From contig NZ_PEKX01000008.1 in NCBI RefSeq assembly GCF_002796985.1, forward strand, positions 124,001 to 188,000: DNA of 64,000 bases, read 5' to 3'. This document shows positions 1 to 8,508 of the stretch, in pieces. The position numbers and the translations under genes are program-made. The stretch's first letter is position 1. Each line of letters starts with the position of its first letter. Origin of the DNA: Pseudomonas sp. GTDB taxonomy: Bacteria > Pseudomonadota > Gammaproteobacteria > Pseudomonadales > Pseudomonadaceae. Under the pieces are notes generated by a model. It did not search any database, was not told where the DNA came from, and saw only the letters and a list, made by a program, of their open reading frames with translations.

Positions 1-1
1 G

Positions 2-844
2 GGCATGAGCGAGTACACCGCGCTGCTGGAAGAACTCGGGCGCGGCCTGCTGCCCGAACCGCTGATCGAGGCGAGCCTGGTCGCTCCCTTGCTGCCGGCT
101 GATGAGCGCGATGCGTTGCTGGCCGGCGAGCGGCTGATCCTGCCCGCCGGCATCGGCTACGAAGCGGGGGCCGCCTTGCCGGTGCTGCGCGACGGCCAAC
201 TGCGCGGCGAAATCGCCCACGTTGCCCTGGGGGCTGCCGCCGATGCGTGGCTGGTCGCCTGCAACGCCGGCCTCGCGCTGGTGCAGCGCAATGCCGAGGG
301 GCTGAGCGTTCACCAGGAGCCGACCCAGGACGGCGGGCACCTGGCGCGCCTGCGCTTCGACGGCACGCCGGCGCAACTCGTCGAAGCCGCGCCGGCTGCT
401 CTCGATGAATCGGCACTCGCCTGCGCTGCCTACCTGGTCGGCCTGATGGATGCGGCCTTCGAGCAGACCCGCGACTACCTCGGCGTGCGCCGTCAGTTCG
501 GCCGCGAGATCGGCAGCTTCCAGTCGCTGCAGCACCGCATGGTCGACCTGAAACTGCAGATCGAACTGGCCCGCGCCATCGTCGGCGAAGCGGCCACCGC
601 GCTGGACGAAGGCGCGCCGGCCGCGCAGGTGCAGCGTCTGGTGTCCACCGCCAAGGTGCGCGCTGCCGAAGCGGCCATGTTGGTCACTCGTCAGGCGATC
701 CAGCTGCACGGCGGCATCGGCTACACCGACGAGGCCGACATCGGCCTGTTCCTGCGCCGCGCCATGGTTTTGCTCAACAGCCAGGGCTCGCTGGCCTTCC
801 ACCGGGCGCGCTACATCGCCCTGCTGCACGCGGAGGTGGCGTGA
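2..844 (+). CDS. Acyl-CoA dehydrogenase, 5'-truncated by window edge
   Basis: About 280 C-terminal residues of an acyl-CoA dehydrogenase are visible; full-length members have roughly 370-390, so about 80-100 N-terminal residues lie outside the window. The reading frame is open to the first base, so the ATG at 5 is probably internal. Family signatures are RDYLGVRRQFGREIGSFQ in the middle of the visible part and AIQLHGGIGYTDEADIGLF near the end, the FAD/dimer-contact region. It is the first visible gene of a catabolic operon: its TGA overlaps the next ATG by one base, and a second acyl-CoA dehydrogenase lies two genes on. Paired dehydrogenases of this type often form heteromers in side-chain beta-oxidation. 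Family certain; substrate unknown. Confidence 0.9.
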   Translation, partial: GMSEYTALLEELGRGLLPEPLIEASLVAPLLPADERDALLAGERLILPAGIGYEAGAALPVLRDGQLRGEIAHVALGAAADAWLVACNAGLALVQRNAEGLSVHQEPTQDGGHLARLRFDGTPAQLVEAAPAALDESALACAAYLVGLMDAAFEQTRDYLGVRRQFGREIGSFQSLQHRMVDLKLQIELARAIVGEAATALDEGAPAAQVQRLVSTAKVRAAEAAMLVTRQAIQLHGGIGYTDEADIGLFLRRAMVLLNSQGSLAFHRARYIALLHAEVA

Positions 845-1608
845 TGAGCGAGATGCTGCTGCAGGAAACCCACGGCACGGTGCGCCTGCTGCGCTTCAAC
901 AACCCGGCGCGGCGCAATGCGTTGTCCCCCGCACTGCGCGCCGAGCTGCTCGAAGCGCTGCGCGAAGCGGACGCCGATCCGGTCGTGCGCAGCGTGGTCC
1001 TCACCGGTTCGGCGGAGGTCTTCAGCGCTGGCGGCGACCTCAGCGACATGCACGTCACCGACCTCAACGCCGGCCGCGTGCGCATGCAGAAGAACGCCGA
1101 CCTGATCCGCCAGATGCTGCGCATGGGCAAGCCGATCATCGCCGCCATCGAAGGCTGGGCCGTGGGTGCCGGGCTGTCGGTGGCGCTGGCCTGCGACAGC
1201 CTGGTGTGCGGCGGCACGGCGCGCTTCGCTGCCGGCTTCGGCAAGGTCGGGCTGCTCGCCGACCTCGGCCAGCTGCATACCTTGCCGGCGCGCATCGGCG
1301 TGGGCCGCGCGCGGCAGGTGCTGATGTTCGGCCAGGTCATCGACGCCGAGGAAGCGCTGCGCATCGGCCTGGTGGACCAGCTCTGCGCGCCGGGTGCCGC
1401 GCTGGACGCCGCCCTTGCGCTGGCCGCGAAGGTGGAACAACAGGCACCGCTGCCGCTGGCCCTGACCAAGGCCCTGCTGGCCGACGGCCTGGAGCTGCTG
1501 CTCGAACGCGAAGGCGATTTCCAGAGCCAGCTGTTCCTCAGCGCCGACCATGCCGAAGGCAAGGCCGCGTTCCTCGACAAGCGTTCCCCGGTCTTCCGCG
1601 GACAGTAA
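844..1608 (+). CDS. Enoyl-CoA hydratase/isomerase (crotonase) family protein
   Basis: A 254-residue crotonase. It has the N-terminal ARRNALSPALRAELLEAL segment, the oxyanion-hole stretch VFSAGGDLSDM, a second one at IEGWAVGAGLSVALACD, and the FGKVGLLADLGQLHTLPARIG region typical of hydratases and isomerases. The ATG at 844 was chosen over the GTG at 841 because GGAGG lies 7 bases upstream and the TGATG overlap with the upstream stop suggests translational coupling. In this operon it probably hydrates or isomerises the enoyl-CoA produced by the dehydrogenase pair. Hydratase and isomerase activities cannot be separated by eye. Confidence 0.9.
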   Translation: MSEMLLQETHGTVRLLRFNNPARRNALSPALRAELLEALREADADPVVRSVVLTGSAEVFSAGGDLSDMHVTDLNAGRVRMQKNADLIRQMLRMGKPIIAAIEGWAVGAGLSVALACDSLVCGGTARFAAGFGKVGLLADLGQLHTLPARIGVGRARQVLMFGQVIDAEEALRIGLVDQLCAPGAALDAALALAAKVEQQAPLPLALTKALLADGLELLLEREGDFQSQLFLSADHAEGKAAFLDKRSPVFRGQ

Positions 1609-1623
1609 GCAAAGGACAATGAC

Positions 1624-2769
1624 ATGACCGATTACAACGCCCTCGAAGATGGCGAGTTCCGCCGGCTGGTGCGCGACTGGGTCGCCGCCAACTACCCGCA
1701 GCGCATCCGCAATCCGGCCCACCGCCTGGGCCGCGACGACACCTGGGAGTGGTACCAGGCATTGTCGAAGCAAGGCTGGTTGTGCCCCGGCTGGCCGGTG
1801 CAATTCGGCGGCATGGGCCTTGCCGCCGGCAAGCAACTGATCATGATCGAGGAGATGGAAAACTACGGCTGCGCGCGCCTGCCCGACAGCGGTATCACCA
1901 TGCTCGGCCCGCTGCTCATCCGCTACGGCACCGACGCCCAGCGCGAGCGCTTCCTGCCACGCATCCTCAGCGGCGAGGACATCTGGTGCCAGGGCTACAG
2001 CGAACCCAACGCCGGCTCCGACCTTGCCAGCCTGCGCACCGAGGCAGTGCTGCGTGACGGCCAGTGGGTGATCAACGGCCAGAAGACCTGGACCACCATG
2101 GGCACCGAGGCCAACTGGATCTTCGTGCTGGCGCGCACCGAGCGCAGCGCCAAGGCCCAGCAGGGCATCAGCTTCCTGCTGGTGCCGATGGACAGCCCCG
2201 GCGTCGAGGTGCGGCCGATCCTCAACCTGGAGTTGCAGGGCGAGTTCTGCGAGGTGTTCTTCAACGACGTGCGCGTGCCGGAAGAGAACCTCGTCGGCGC
2301 GGTCAACCACGGCTGGGGCATGGCCAAGGCGCTGCTCGGCTTCGAACGCATCTTCCTCGGCTCGCCCAAGCAGGCCACCTTCGCCCTCGAACGCCTGGTG
2401 CGCCTGGCGCGGCACCAGGGCCTGTGGGACGACCCGGTGTTCGCCCAGCGCTTCGCCGCGCTGAGCATGGACCTGGACTGCCACAAGGCGCTCTACGAGC
2501 GCTTCGCCGAACGCCTGCGGCGCGGCGAGGAGCTGGGCCCGGACGTTTCCCTGCTGAAGATCCACCAGTCCGAGTTGTACCAGCGCATCAGCGAACTGGG
2601 GCTGGAAATCGCCGGGGCGGATTCGGCGCTGCTCAACCCCTTTGCCGACGATGCCGAGCTGCATCCGGCGGGCATCTTCATCCAGTCGCGACCCACCACC
2701 ATCTACGGCGGCACCAACGAGATCCAGCGCAACATCCTGGCCAAGGCCGTGCTCGGCCTGCCGAGTTGA
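1624..2769 (+). CDS. Acyl-CoA dehydrogenase
   Basis: A full-length 381-residue acyl-CoA dehydrogenase preceded by an AAGGA ribosome site. Signatures are CQGYSEPNAGSDLASL (acyl/FAD site), WVINGQKTWTTMGTEANW, and the C-terminal TTIYGGTNEIQRNILAK. The usual Glu of the IYEGT motif is Gly here (IYGGT). Glu241 in LGFERIFLG aligns with the alternative base position used by isovaleryl-CoA-type enzymes, so it is the best catalytic candidate. Because another dehydrogenase is encoded two genes upstream, a heteromeric enzyme is possible. Role: alpha,beta-desaturation of an acyl-CoA; substrate not deducible. Confidence 0.93.
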   Translation: MTDYNALEDGEFRRLVRDWVAANYPQRIRNPAHRLGRDDTWEWYQALSKQGWLCPGWPVQFGGMGLAAGKQLIMIEEMENYGCARLPDSGITMLGPLLIRYGTDAQRERFLPRILSGEDIWCQGYSEPNAGSDLASLRTEAVLRDGQWVINGQKTWTTMGTEANWIFVLARTERSAKAQQGISFLLVPMDSPGVEVRPILNLELQGEFCEVFFNDVRVPEENLVGAVNHGWGMAKALLGFERIFLGSPKQATFALERLVRLARHQGLWDDPVFAQRFAALSMDLDCHKALYERFAERLRRGEELGPDVSLLKIHQSELYQRISELGLEIAGADSALLNPFADDAELHPAGIFIQSRPTTIYGGTNEIQRNILAKAVLGLPS

Positions 2770-2817
2770 TCTGCGCGCAACCCATTCTCTGATTGAACGA
2801 ACAGTAAGGAATTAGCG

Positions 2818-3735
2818 ATGACCCAACGACTCAACGAAGGCAAGGTAGCGATCGTCACTGGCGCCGGTGGCGGCATCGGCCGCGAGATCGCCCTGGCCCT
2901 GGCCGACAGTGGTGCGCGGGTGCTGATCAACGATATCGGCGTGTCCCTGCAGGGCGAGGGCGGCTCGGCTTCCCCGGCCGAGGAAACCCTCGGGCTGATC
3001 CGCCAGCGCGGCGGCGACGGCGCCATCAACACCGACAGCGTGTCGGACTGGGACAGCGCCCGGCGCATCGTCTCCAGCGCCATTGACGCCTTCGGCCGCG
3101 TCGACATCGTGGTCAACAACGCCGGCATCCTGCGCGACACCATCTTCCACAAGATGAGCGCCGAGGACTGGCTGTCGGTGATCAACGTGCACTTGAACGG
3201 CAGTTTCTTCGTCAGCCGCGCCGCCGCCGAACACTTCCGCGCGCAGAACAGTGGCGCGTTCGTGCACATGACCAGCACCTCGGGGCTGATCGGCAACTTC
3301 GGCCAGGCCAACTACTCGGCGGCCAAGCTGGGCATCGTCGCGCTGAGCAAATCCATCGCCCTCGACATGCAGCGCTACAACGTACGCTCCAACTGCATCG
3401 CGCCCTTCGCCTGGAGCCGCATGACCGACTCCATTCCGGCCGAGACACCGGAGCAGAAGGCGCGGGTGGAAAACCTGCAGCGCATGACCCCGGACAAGAA
3501 CGCGCCGCTGGCCGTCTACCTCGCTTCCGACGCCGCCAGTGCGGTCAACGGCCAGGTGTTCGCCGCGCGCAACCACGAGATCTTCCTGATGAGCCAGAGC
3601 CGCCCGCTGCGCAGCGTGCACAGCGACAACGGCTGGACCCCGCAGAGCATCGCCGAGCACGGTATGCCGGCACTGCGCGGCAGCTTCATGGACCTGGCGC
3701 GCAGCCCGGACGTGTTCTCCTGGGACCCGATCTGA
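2818..3735 (+). CDS. SDR family oxidoreductase, MFE-2-like 3-hydroxyacyl-CoA dehydrogenase
   Basis: A 305-residue classical SDR with the TGAGGGIG nucleotide motif near the N-terminus, NNAGILRDT, and the catalytic pair Tyr166/Lys170 in NYSAAK. The NDIG segment followed by an insertion, together with ILRDTIFHKM and SGLIGNFGQANYSAAK, closely resembles the dehydrogenase domain of peroxisomal MFE-2/17beta-HSD4, which oxidises 3-hydroxyacyl-CoA. That fits the beta-oxidation operon. The ribosome site is AAGGA, with about 10 bases to the ATG. The thioesterase or hydratase domains of MFE-2 are absent. Confidence 0.9.
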   Translation: MTQRLNEGKVAIVTGAGGGIGREIALALADSGARVLINDIGVSLQGEGGSASPAEETLGLIRQRGGDGAINTDSVSDWDSARRIVSSAIDAFGRVDIVVNNAGILRDTIFHKMSAEDWLSVINVHLNGSFFVSRAAAEHFRAQNSGAFVHMTSTSGLIGNFGQANYSAAKLGIVALSKSIALDMQRYNVRSNCIAPFAWSRMTDSIPAETPEQKARVENLQRMTPDKNAPLAVYLASDAASAVNGQVFAARNHEIFLMSQSRPLRSVHSDNGWTPQSIAEHGMPALRGSFMDLARSPDVFSWDPI

Positions 3736-3754
3736 CCCAGCGGAGGGCAGGCGC

Positions 3755-4732
3755 ATGTTCAAGACCCGATTCACCGAAACCTTCGGCGTCGAACACCCGA
3801 TCATGCAGGGCGGCATGCAGTGGGTGGGCCGCGCCGAGATGGCTGCGGCAGTGGCCAACGCTGGCGGGCTGGCGACGCTCTCGGCGCTGACCCAGCCGAC
3901 CCCGCAGGCGCTGGCCGACGAGATCGCGCGTTGCCGCGAGCTCACCGACAAGCCCTTCGGCGTGAACCTCACGCTGCTGCCGACGCAGAAGCCGATCCCT
4001 TACGCCGAGTACCGCGCGGCGATCATCGAGGGCGGCATCCGCATCGTCGAAACCGCCGGCAATAACCCCGGCGAGCACATCGCCGAGTTTCGCCAGCACG
4101 GGATCAAGGTGATCCACAAATGCACCGCCGTGCGCCATGCGCTCAAGGCCGAGCAACTGGGGGTGGATGCGGTGTCCATCGACGGCTTCGAGTGCGCTGG
4201 CCATCCGGGGGAAGACGACATTCCCGGCCTGGTGTTGCTGCCCGCAGCGGCCAACCGTCTGAGTGTGCCGATCATCGCTTCCGGTGGTTTCGCCGACGCG
4301 CGCGGGCTGGTGGCGGCGCTGGCGCTGGGGGCCGATGCGATCAACATGGGCACGCGCTTCCTCAGCACCCGCGAGTGCCCGATCCATCCGCAGGTCAAGG
4401 CGGCCATCCGCGCGGCGGACGAGCGCTCCACCGACGTAATCATGCGTTCGCTGCGCAACAGCGCGCGGGTCGCACGCAATGCGATCAGCCGGGAAGTGCT
4501 GGCCATCGAGGCGCGCGGCAATGCCACCTACGCCGACATCGCCACGCTGGTCAGCGGCCTGCGCGGGCGCACCGTCTACGAGCAGGGCGACACCGACCTG
4601 GGTATCTGGTCGGCGGGCATGGTCCAGGGGCTGATCGATGACGAACCGAGCTGCGAGGAGTTGCTGCGCGGCATCGTCGAGCAGGCGCGGGAGCTGATCC
4701 GCCAGCGACTGGAGGGGCTGCTCACCGATTGA
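3755..4732 (+). CDS. Nitronate monooxygenase family (NPD-like FMN) protein
   Basis: A 325-residue FMN TIM-barrel protein. It begins with the family pattern EHPIMQGGMQWVGRAEMAAA, carries the putative catalytic His in FECAGHPGEDD, and the phosphate-binding ASGGFADARGLVAALALGAD followed by INMGTRFL. Members oxidise alkyl nitronates or act as enoyl reductase-like flavoproteins. They recur in catabolic acyl-CoA clusters without a proven nitronate role, so the beta-oxidation context argues for an accessory FMN redox step. Start supported by GGAGG upstream. Confidence 0.88.
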   Translation: MFKTRFTETFGVEHPIMQGGMQWVGRAEMAAAVANAGGLATLSALTQPTPQALADEIARCRELTDKPFGVNLTLLPTQKPIPYAEYRAAIIEGGIRIVETAGNNPGEHIAEFRQHGIKVIHKCTAVRHALKAEQLGVDAVSIDGFECAGHPGEDDIPGLVLLPAAANRLSVPIIASGGFADARGLVAALALGADAINMGTRFLSTRECPIHPQVKAAIRAADERSTDVIMRSLRNSARVARNAISREVLAIEARGNATYADIATLVSGLRGRTVYEQGDTDLGIWSAGMVQGLIDDEPSCEELLRGIVEQARELIRQRLEGLLTD

Positions 4733-4774
4733 TTTCCAATGCGGCGCCGCCTTCACCACATCAGACGAAGAGAC

Positions 4775-4782
4775 AACAACAA
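4775..4782 (+). promoter_or_regulatory. Hfq/Crc catabolite-repression motif at porin start
   Basis: AACAACAA matches the AAnAAnAA (CA) motif bound by Hfq-Crc in Pseudomonas mRNAs, and its last base is the A of the start codon. Occupancy would block ribosome entry. Prediction from motif and position only. Confidence 0.55.
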
Positions 4783-6032
4783 TGAAAAATCTTCCCGTAC
4801 GGGCGCTCGTTTCGAGCCTCGCCTGCCTGCCCCTGTTCGCCCATGCGGACTTCATCGCGGACAGCAAGGCGAGCCTGGAACTGCGCAATTTCTACTTCAA
4901 CCGCGACTACCGCCAGAGCGGCGCCGCACAGTCGAAATCCGAGGAATGGGCGCAGGGTTTCCTGCTGCGCTTCGAGTCGGGTTACACCGAAGGTACGGTG
5001 GGCGTGGGCGTCGATGCGCTCGGCCTGCTGGGGATCAAACTGGACTCCAGCCCCGACCGCACCGGCTCCGGCCTGCTGCCGTATTCGGCCAGCGACAAGC
5101 GCGCCGCCGATGACTACAGCTCCCTCGGCGTGACCGCCAAACTGCGCGCCTCGAAGAGCACCCTGAAGGTCGGCACCCTGCTGCCCAAGCTGCCGGTGGT
5201 GCAGTACAACGACACCCGTCTGGCGCCGCAGACCTTCCAGGGCGGCCTCGCCGAGGTCAACGAGATCGACGGTCTCACCGCTCAGCTCGGCCAGCTGCGC
5301 CAGGTGAAGCAGCGCGACTCGACCAACGACGAAGACCTGTCGATGACTCGCGGCAACAAGCGCAACATCGTGCTGGGCCGCCACACCAGCAGCGACCGCT
5401 TCAACCTCGCCGGCGGCACCTACCGCTGGACCGACAACCTCAGCACCAGCTACCACTACGGCGGCCTGGAAAACTTCTACCGCCAGCATTACCTGAGCGT
5501 GGTGCACACCCTGCCGATCGCCGAGGGACAGTCGCTCAAATCCGATATCCGCTGGGCGAGCTCCACCGACGACGGCGGCAGCAACGTCGACAACCGCGCA
5601 CTCAACGCGCTGTTCACCTACCGCATCGGTGGCAGCGGTTTTGGCGTGGGCTACCAGCGCATGTCCGGCGACACCGGCTTCGCCTACCTCAGCGGCACCG
5701 ACCCGTACCTGACCAACTTCGTGCAGATCGGCGACTTCGCCAACAAGGACGAACGCTCCTGGCAGGCGCGCTACGACTACGACTTCGCCGGCCTCGGCCT
5801 GCCCGGCCTGACCTTCATGACCCGTTACCTGCAGGGCGACCACATCGACCTGCTGAACGGCCAGGGGCGCGGCAAGGAGTGGGAACGCGACACCGACATC
5901 GGCTACGTGGTGCAGACCGGCCCGCTGAAGAACCTTGGCTTCAAGGTGCGTAACGGCGCCTTCCGCAGTGACTTCGGCAACGACATCGACGAGACGCGGG
6001 TGATCGTCAGCTACCAGATGCCGCTCTGGTAG
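4782..6032 (+). CDS. OprD-family outer membrane porin
   Basis: A 416-residue OprD-type beta-barrel. Residues 1-22 form a signal peptide cleaved after AHA, followed by the family-typical SKASLELRNFYFNRDY and many alternating aromatic strands, ending in a short strand with terminal Trp. Members are specific channels for small carboxylates, amino acids or aromatics. Its place at the end of the catabolic operon suggests uptake of the substrate. An AACAACAA Hfq/Crc-type motif overlaps the start codon (4775-4782), suggesting carbon catabolite repression of translation. Confidence 0.92.
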   Translation: MKNLPVRALVSSLACLPLFAHADFIADSKASLELRNFYFNRDYRQSGAAQSKSEEWAQGFLLRFESGYTEGTVGVGVDALGLLGIKLDSSPDRTGSGLLPYSASDKRAADDYSSLGVTAKLRASKSTLKVGTLLPKLPVVQYNDTRLAPQTFQGGLAEVNEIDGLTAQLGQLRQVKQRDSTNDEDLSMTRGNKRNIVLGRHTSSDRFNLAGGTYRWTDNLSTSYHYGGLENFYRQHYLSVVHTLPIAEGQSLKSDIRWASSTDDGGSNVDNRALNALFTYRIGGSGFGVGYQRMSGDTGFAYLSGTDPYLTNFVQIGDFANKDERSWQARYDYDFAGLGLPGLTFMTRYLQGDHIDLLNGQGRGKEWERDTDIGYVVQTGPLKNLGFKVRNGAFRSDFGNDIDETRVIVSYQMPLW

Positions 6033-6114
6033 CGCTCCCCACGGGCGGTGGCGGTTTGGCCATAATCGCTCCGTCCGTGGCGGGTATGTCCCTTTCGGCA
6101 AAGGTCTGAACCGT

Positions 6115-6141
6115 GATTCACTGATTTTCATGCAGTGAATC
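6115..6141. promoter_or_regulatory. Perfect palindrome, likely TetR-family operator
   Basis: GATTCACTG at 6115-6123 and CAGTGAATC at 6133-6141 are perfect inverted repeats around a 9-base spacer, ending 12 bases before the regulator ATG; a partial third half (GGATTCAG) follows at 6143-6150. Size and position are typical of an autoregulatory operator for the adjacent TetR-family gene. Confidence 0.65.
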
Positions 6142-6153
6142 CGGATTCAGATC

Positions 6154-6837
6154 ATGGCCTACCGACACTCCCCAGCGCGGCTGCAAAAGGACGGCGAACA
6201 GCGCGAACGCATCCTCGAGCTGGCGCTGGCGCGGGTTGCCGACGGCGGTTTCGCCACCTTGACCATGCAGAGCCTGGCGGACGATGCCGGCATCGCCACC
6301 GGCAGCCTCTACCGGCACTTCAGCGGCAAGGGCGAGTTGGCCGCCGAGGTCTTCGCCCGTGCCAGCCAGCGCGAGGTCGACGCCCTCGGCGTGCTGCTGA
6401 AAGCTCCCGGCAGCGCTTCCGAGCGCCTGAGCCGTGGCCTGCACCAGTTCGCCGCCCGCGCCTGGGGCAGCCGCCAGTTGGCCTTTGCCCTCATCGCCGA
6501 ACCGGTCGACCCGGAAGTGGACGAGCAGCGCCTGGTCTACCGCGAAGCTTACGCCGCGCTGTTCGTCACCCTGCTGGAGCAGGGCATCGCCGCCGGCGAA
6601 TTCCAGCCCCAGCCGGTGCAGCTCACCGCCGCCTGCCTGGTCGGCGCCATCGCCGAAGCCCTGATCGGCCCACTCTCGCCGCCCGCCCGCGCCGCGCGGG
6701 ATGCCGGCCATTCCAACGTATCCCTGGAGGACGTCAGCGACGCCCTCGCCAGTTTCTGCCTGCGCGCCGTCGGCGCGTCCACGTCTGCGTTGCCCAAGCC
6801 AGCCAAGCCCACGCCTGTTATGGAGGACCAGCCATGA
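6154..6837 (+). CDS. TetR/AcrR family transcriptional regulator
   Basis: A 227-residue regulator. The N-terminal HTH is clear: RERILELALARVADGGFATL, then MQSLADDAGIATGSLYRHFSGKGEL, with the GSLYRHF recognition helix of the family. The C-terminal ligand domain is divergent. The gene overlaps the next one by ATGA, so regulator and acyl-CoA dehydrogenase are one operon. The palindrome directly upstream suggests autorepression relieved by an acyl-CoA or related ligand. The ligand is not predictable. Confidence 0.92.
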   Translation: MAYRHSPARLQKDGEQRERILELALARVADGGFATLTMQSLADDAGIATGSLYRHFSGKGELAAEVFARASQREVDALGVLLKAPGSASERLSRGLHQFAARAWGSRQLAFALIAEPVDPEVDEQRLVYREAYAALFVTLLEQGIAAGEFQPQPVQLTAACLVGAIAEALIGPLSPPARAARDAGHSNVSLEDVSDALASFCLRAVGASTSALPKPAKPTPVMEDQP

Positions 6838-8483
6838 TCCCGCACCCGTACGCCGAAACCCACGAAGTGACCAACCAGGTGCCGCCGCTGGACGGCGCCA
6901 ACCTCTATCGCGTCGACGTGCCGCTGCAGGAGTGGGTACGCCGTTACGGCGGCGGCTGGGCCGAGCAGAAACTCGACGCCTATGGCGCGCTGGCCGGCGG
7001 GCCGCTGATGGCGGCGGGCTTCCTGGCCAACGAGAACAAGCCGGTGTTCAAGTCCCACGACCGTTACGGTCACCGCGCCGACCTCGTGGAATTCCACCCG
7101 GCCTACCACGAGCTGATGCGTGCGGCCATCGAGGCCGGCTTGCCGTCGATGCCCTGGACCGACCCGCGCGCCGGTGCCCACGTCGCCCGCGCCGGCCTGA
7201 GCTATCTCCACAGCCAGGCCGAGGCCGGAACCGGCTGCCCGCTGACCATGACCTTCGCCAGCGTACCGGCGCTGCGTCTGCAGCCGGACCTCGCCGAGAA
7301 GTGGCTGCCGAAAATCCTCTCCACCGAATACGACCCGCGCAACCTGCCCATCGAGCAGAAGACCGGCGCCACCATCGGCATGGCCATGACCGAGAAGCAG
7401 GGCGGCACCGACGTGCGCGCCAACACCACCCGCGCCTACCCGGTGGGCATCCCCGGTCCGGGGCAGGCCTACGAACTGGTCGGGCACAAGTGGTTCTGCT
7501 CGGCGCCCATGTGCGACGCCTTCCTCACCCTGGCCTACACCGACAAGGGCCTGACCTGCTTCCTGCTGCCGCGCCACCGCCCGGACGGTAGCCGCAACGA
7601 GTTCTACATCCAGCGCCTGAAGAACAAACTGGGCAACTGGTCCAACGCCTCCAGCGAAGTGGAATACCGTGGCGCGCTGGCCTGGATGGTCGGCGAGGAA
7701 GGTCGCGGCGTGCCGACCATCATCGAGATGGTCGCCATGACCCGCTTCGACTGCATGGTCGGCTCCAGCTCGCTGATGCGCCAGGCGCTGACCCAGGCCG
7801 CGCACCACTGCGCCTACCGTCAGGTCGGCGGCCGCGTGCTGGCCGAACAGCCGCTGATGCAGAACGTGCTGGCCGACCTCGCCCTGGAAAGCGAAGCCGC
7901 GCTGGCCCTGACCATGCGCATGGGCCGCGCCCTGGATAACCTGCACGACGAACAGGAGGACAAGTTCGCCCGCCTGGTCACCGCCGTGGGCAAGTACTGG
8001 ATCTGCAAACGCGCCCCCGCGATGATCAACGAGGCCGCCGAATGCCTGGGCGGCGCAGGCTACGTCGAGGACACCATCCTCCCGCGCCTGTACCGCGAAG
8101 CGCCGGTCAACTCCACCTGGGAAGGCTCGGGCAACGTGCAGTGCCTGGACGTGCTGCGCGCCCTGTCGAAGGAGCCCGGCGTGCTCGACGCACTGTTCAC
8201 TGAGCTGGGCGATGGCCACGGTGACGCGCGCCTGGCCTCGTTCATCGGCAACCTCAAGGCGTCCTTCGCCGACACCCAGGACATCCAGTACCGCGCCCGC
8301 CAGCTCACCGAAAACGTCGCCATCGCCCTGCAGGCCAAGCTGCTGCTGGAGGCGGGCAACTCGGTAGTTTCCGACGCCTTCATCGCCAGCCGCCTGGGCG
8401 ATGGCGGCCGCGTCTACGGCACCCTGCCGCGCGGGGTGGACGTGGAAGCCCTGGTGGCGCGGGCGACGCCGCATCTGGCGTGA
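6834..8483 (+). CDS. AidB-like acyl-CoA dehydrogenase
   Basis: A 549-residue protein, longer than ordinary acyl-CoA dehydrogenases and matching the AidB/isovaleryl-dehydrogenase-like group. Features are the N-terminal THEVTNQVPPLDGANLYRVD, the FAD segment IGMAMTEKQGGTDVRANTT, the KWFCSAPMCDAF stretch, and ECLGGAGYVEDTILPRLYRE near the C-terminus. AidB proteins bind FAD and DNA and are linked to alkylation damage, but many homologues have unproven roles. Translation is coupled to the TetR gene (ATGA), which is not the usual Ada-controlled arrangement, so a metabolic role is equally likely. Confidence 0.88.
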   Translation: MIPHPYAETHEVTNQVPPLDGANLYRVDVPLQEWVRRYGGGWAEQKLDAYGALAGGPLMAAGFLANENKPVFKSHDRYGHRADLVEFHPAYHELMRAAIEAGLPSMPWTDPRAGAHVARAGLSYLHSQAEAGTGCPLTMTFASVPALRLQPDLAEKWLPKILSTEYDPRNLPIEQKTGATIGMAMTEKQGGTDVRANTTRAYPVGIPGPGQAYELVGHKWFCSAPMCDAFLTLAYTDKGLTCFLLPRHRPDGSRNEFYIQRLKNKLGNWSNASSEVEYRGALAWMVGEEGRGVPTIIEMVAMTRFDCMVGSSSLMRQALTQAAHHCAYRQVGGRVLAEQPLMQNVLADLALESEAALALTMRMGRALDNLHDEQEDKFARLVTAVGKYWICKRAPAMINEAAECLGGAGYVEDTILPRLYREAPVNSTWEGSGNVQCLDVLRALSKEPGVLDALFTELGDGHGDARLASFIGNLKASFADTQDIQYRARQLTENVAIALQAKLLLEAGNSVVSDAFIASRLGDGGRVYGTLPRGVDVEALVARATPHLA

Positions 8484-8508
8484 GGTTGAGCGATAGCTCA
8501 GGGCGGTG

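Noticed and set aside
811..2664. Long minus-strand open frame opposite the crotonase and dehydrogenase genes
   Set aside because: Antisense shadow; it spans three well-recognised genes and has no ribosome site or motif.
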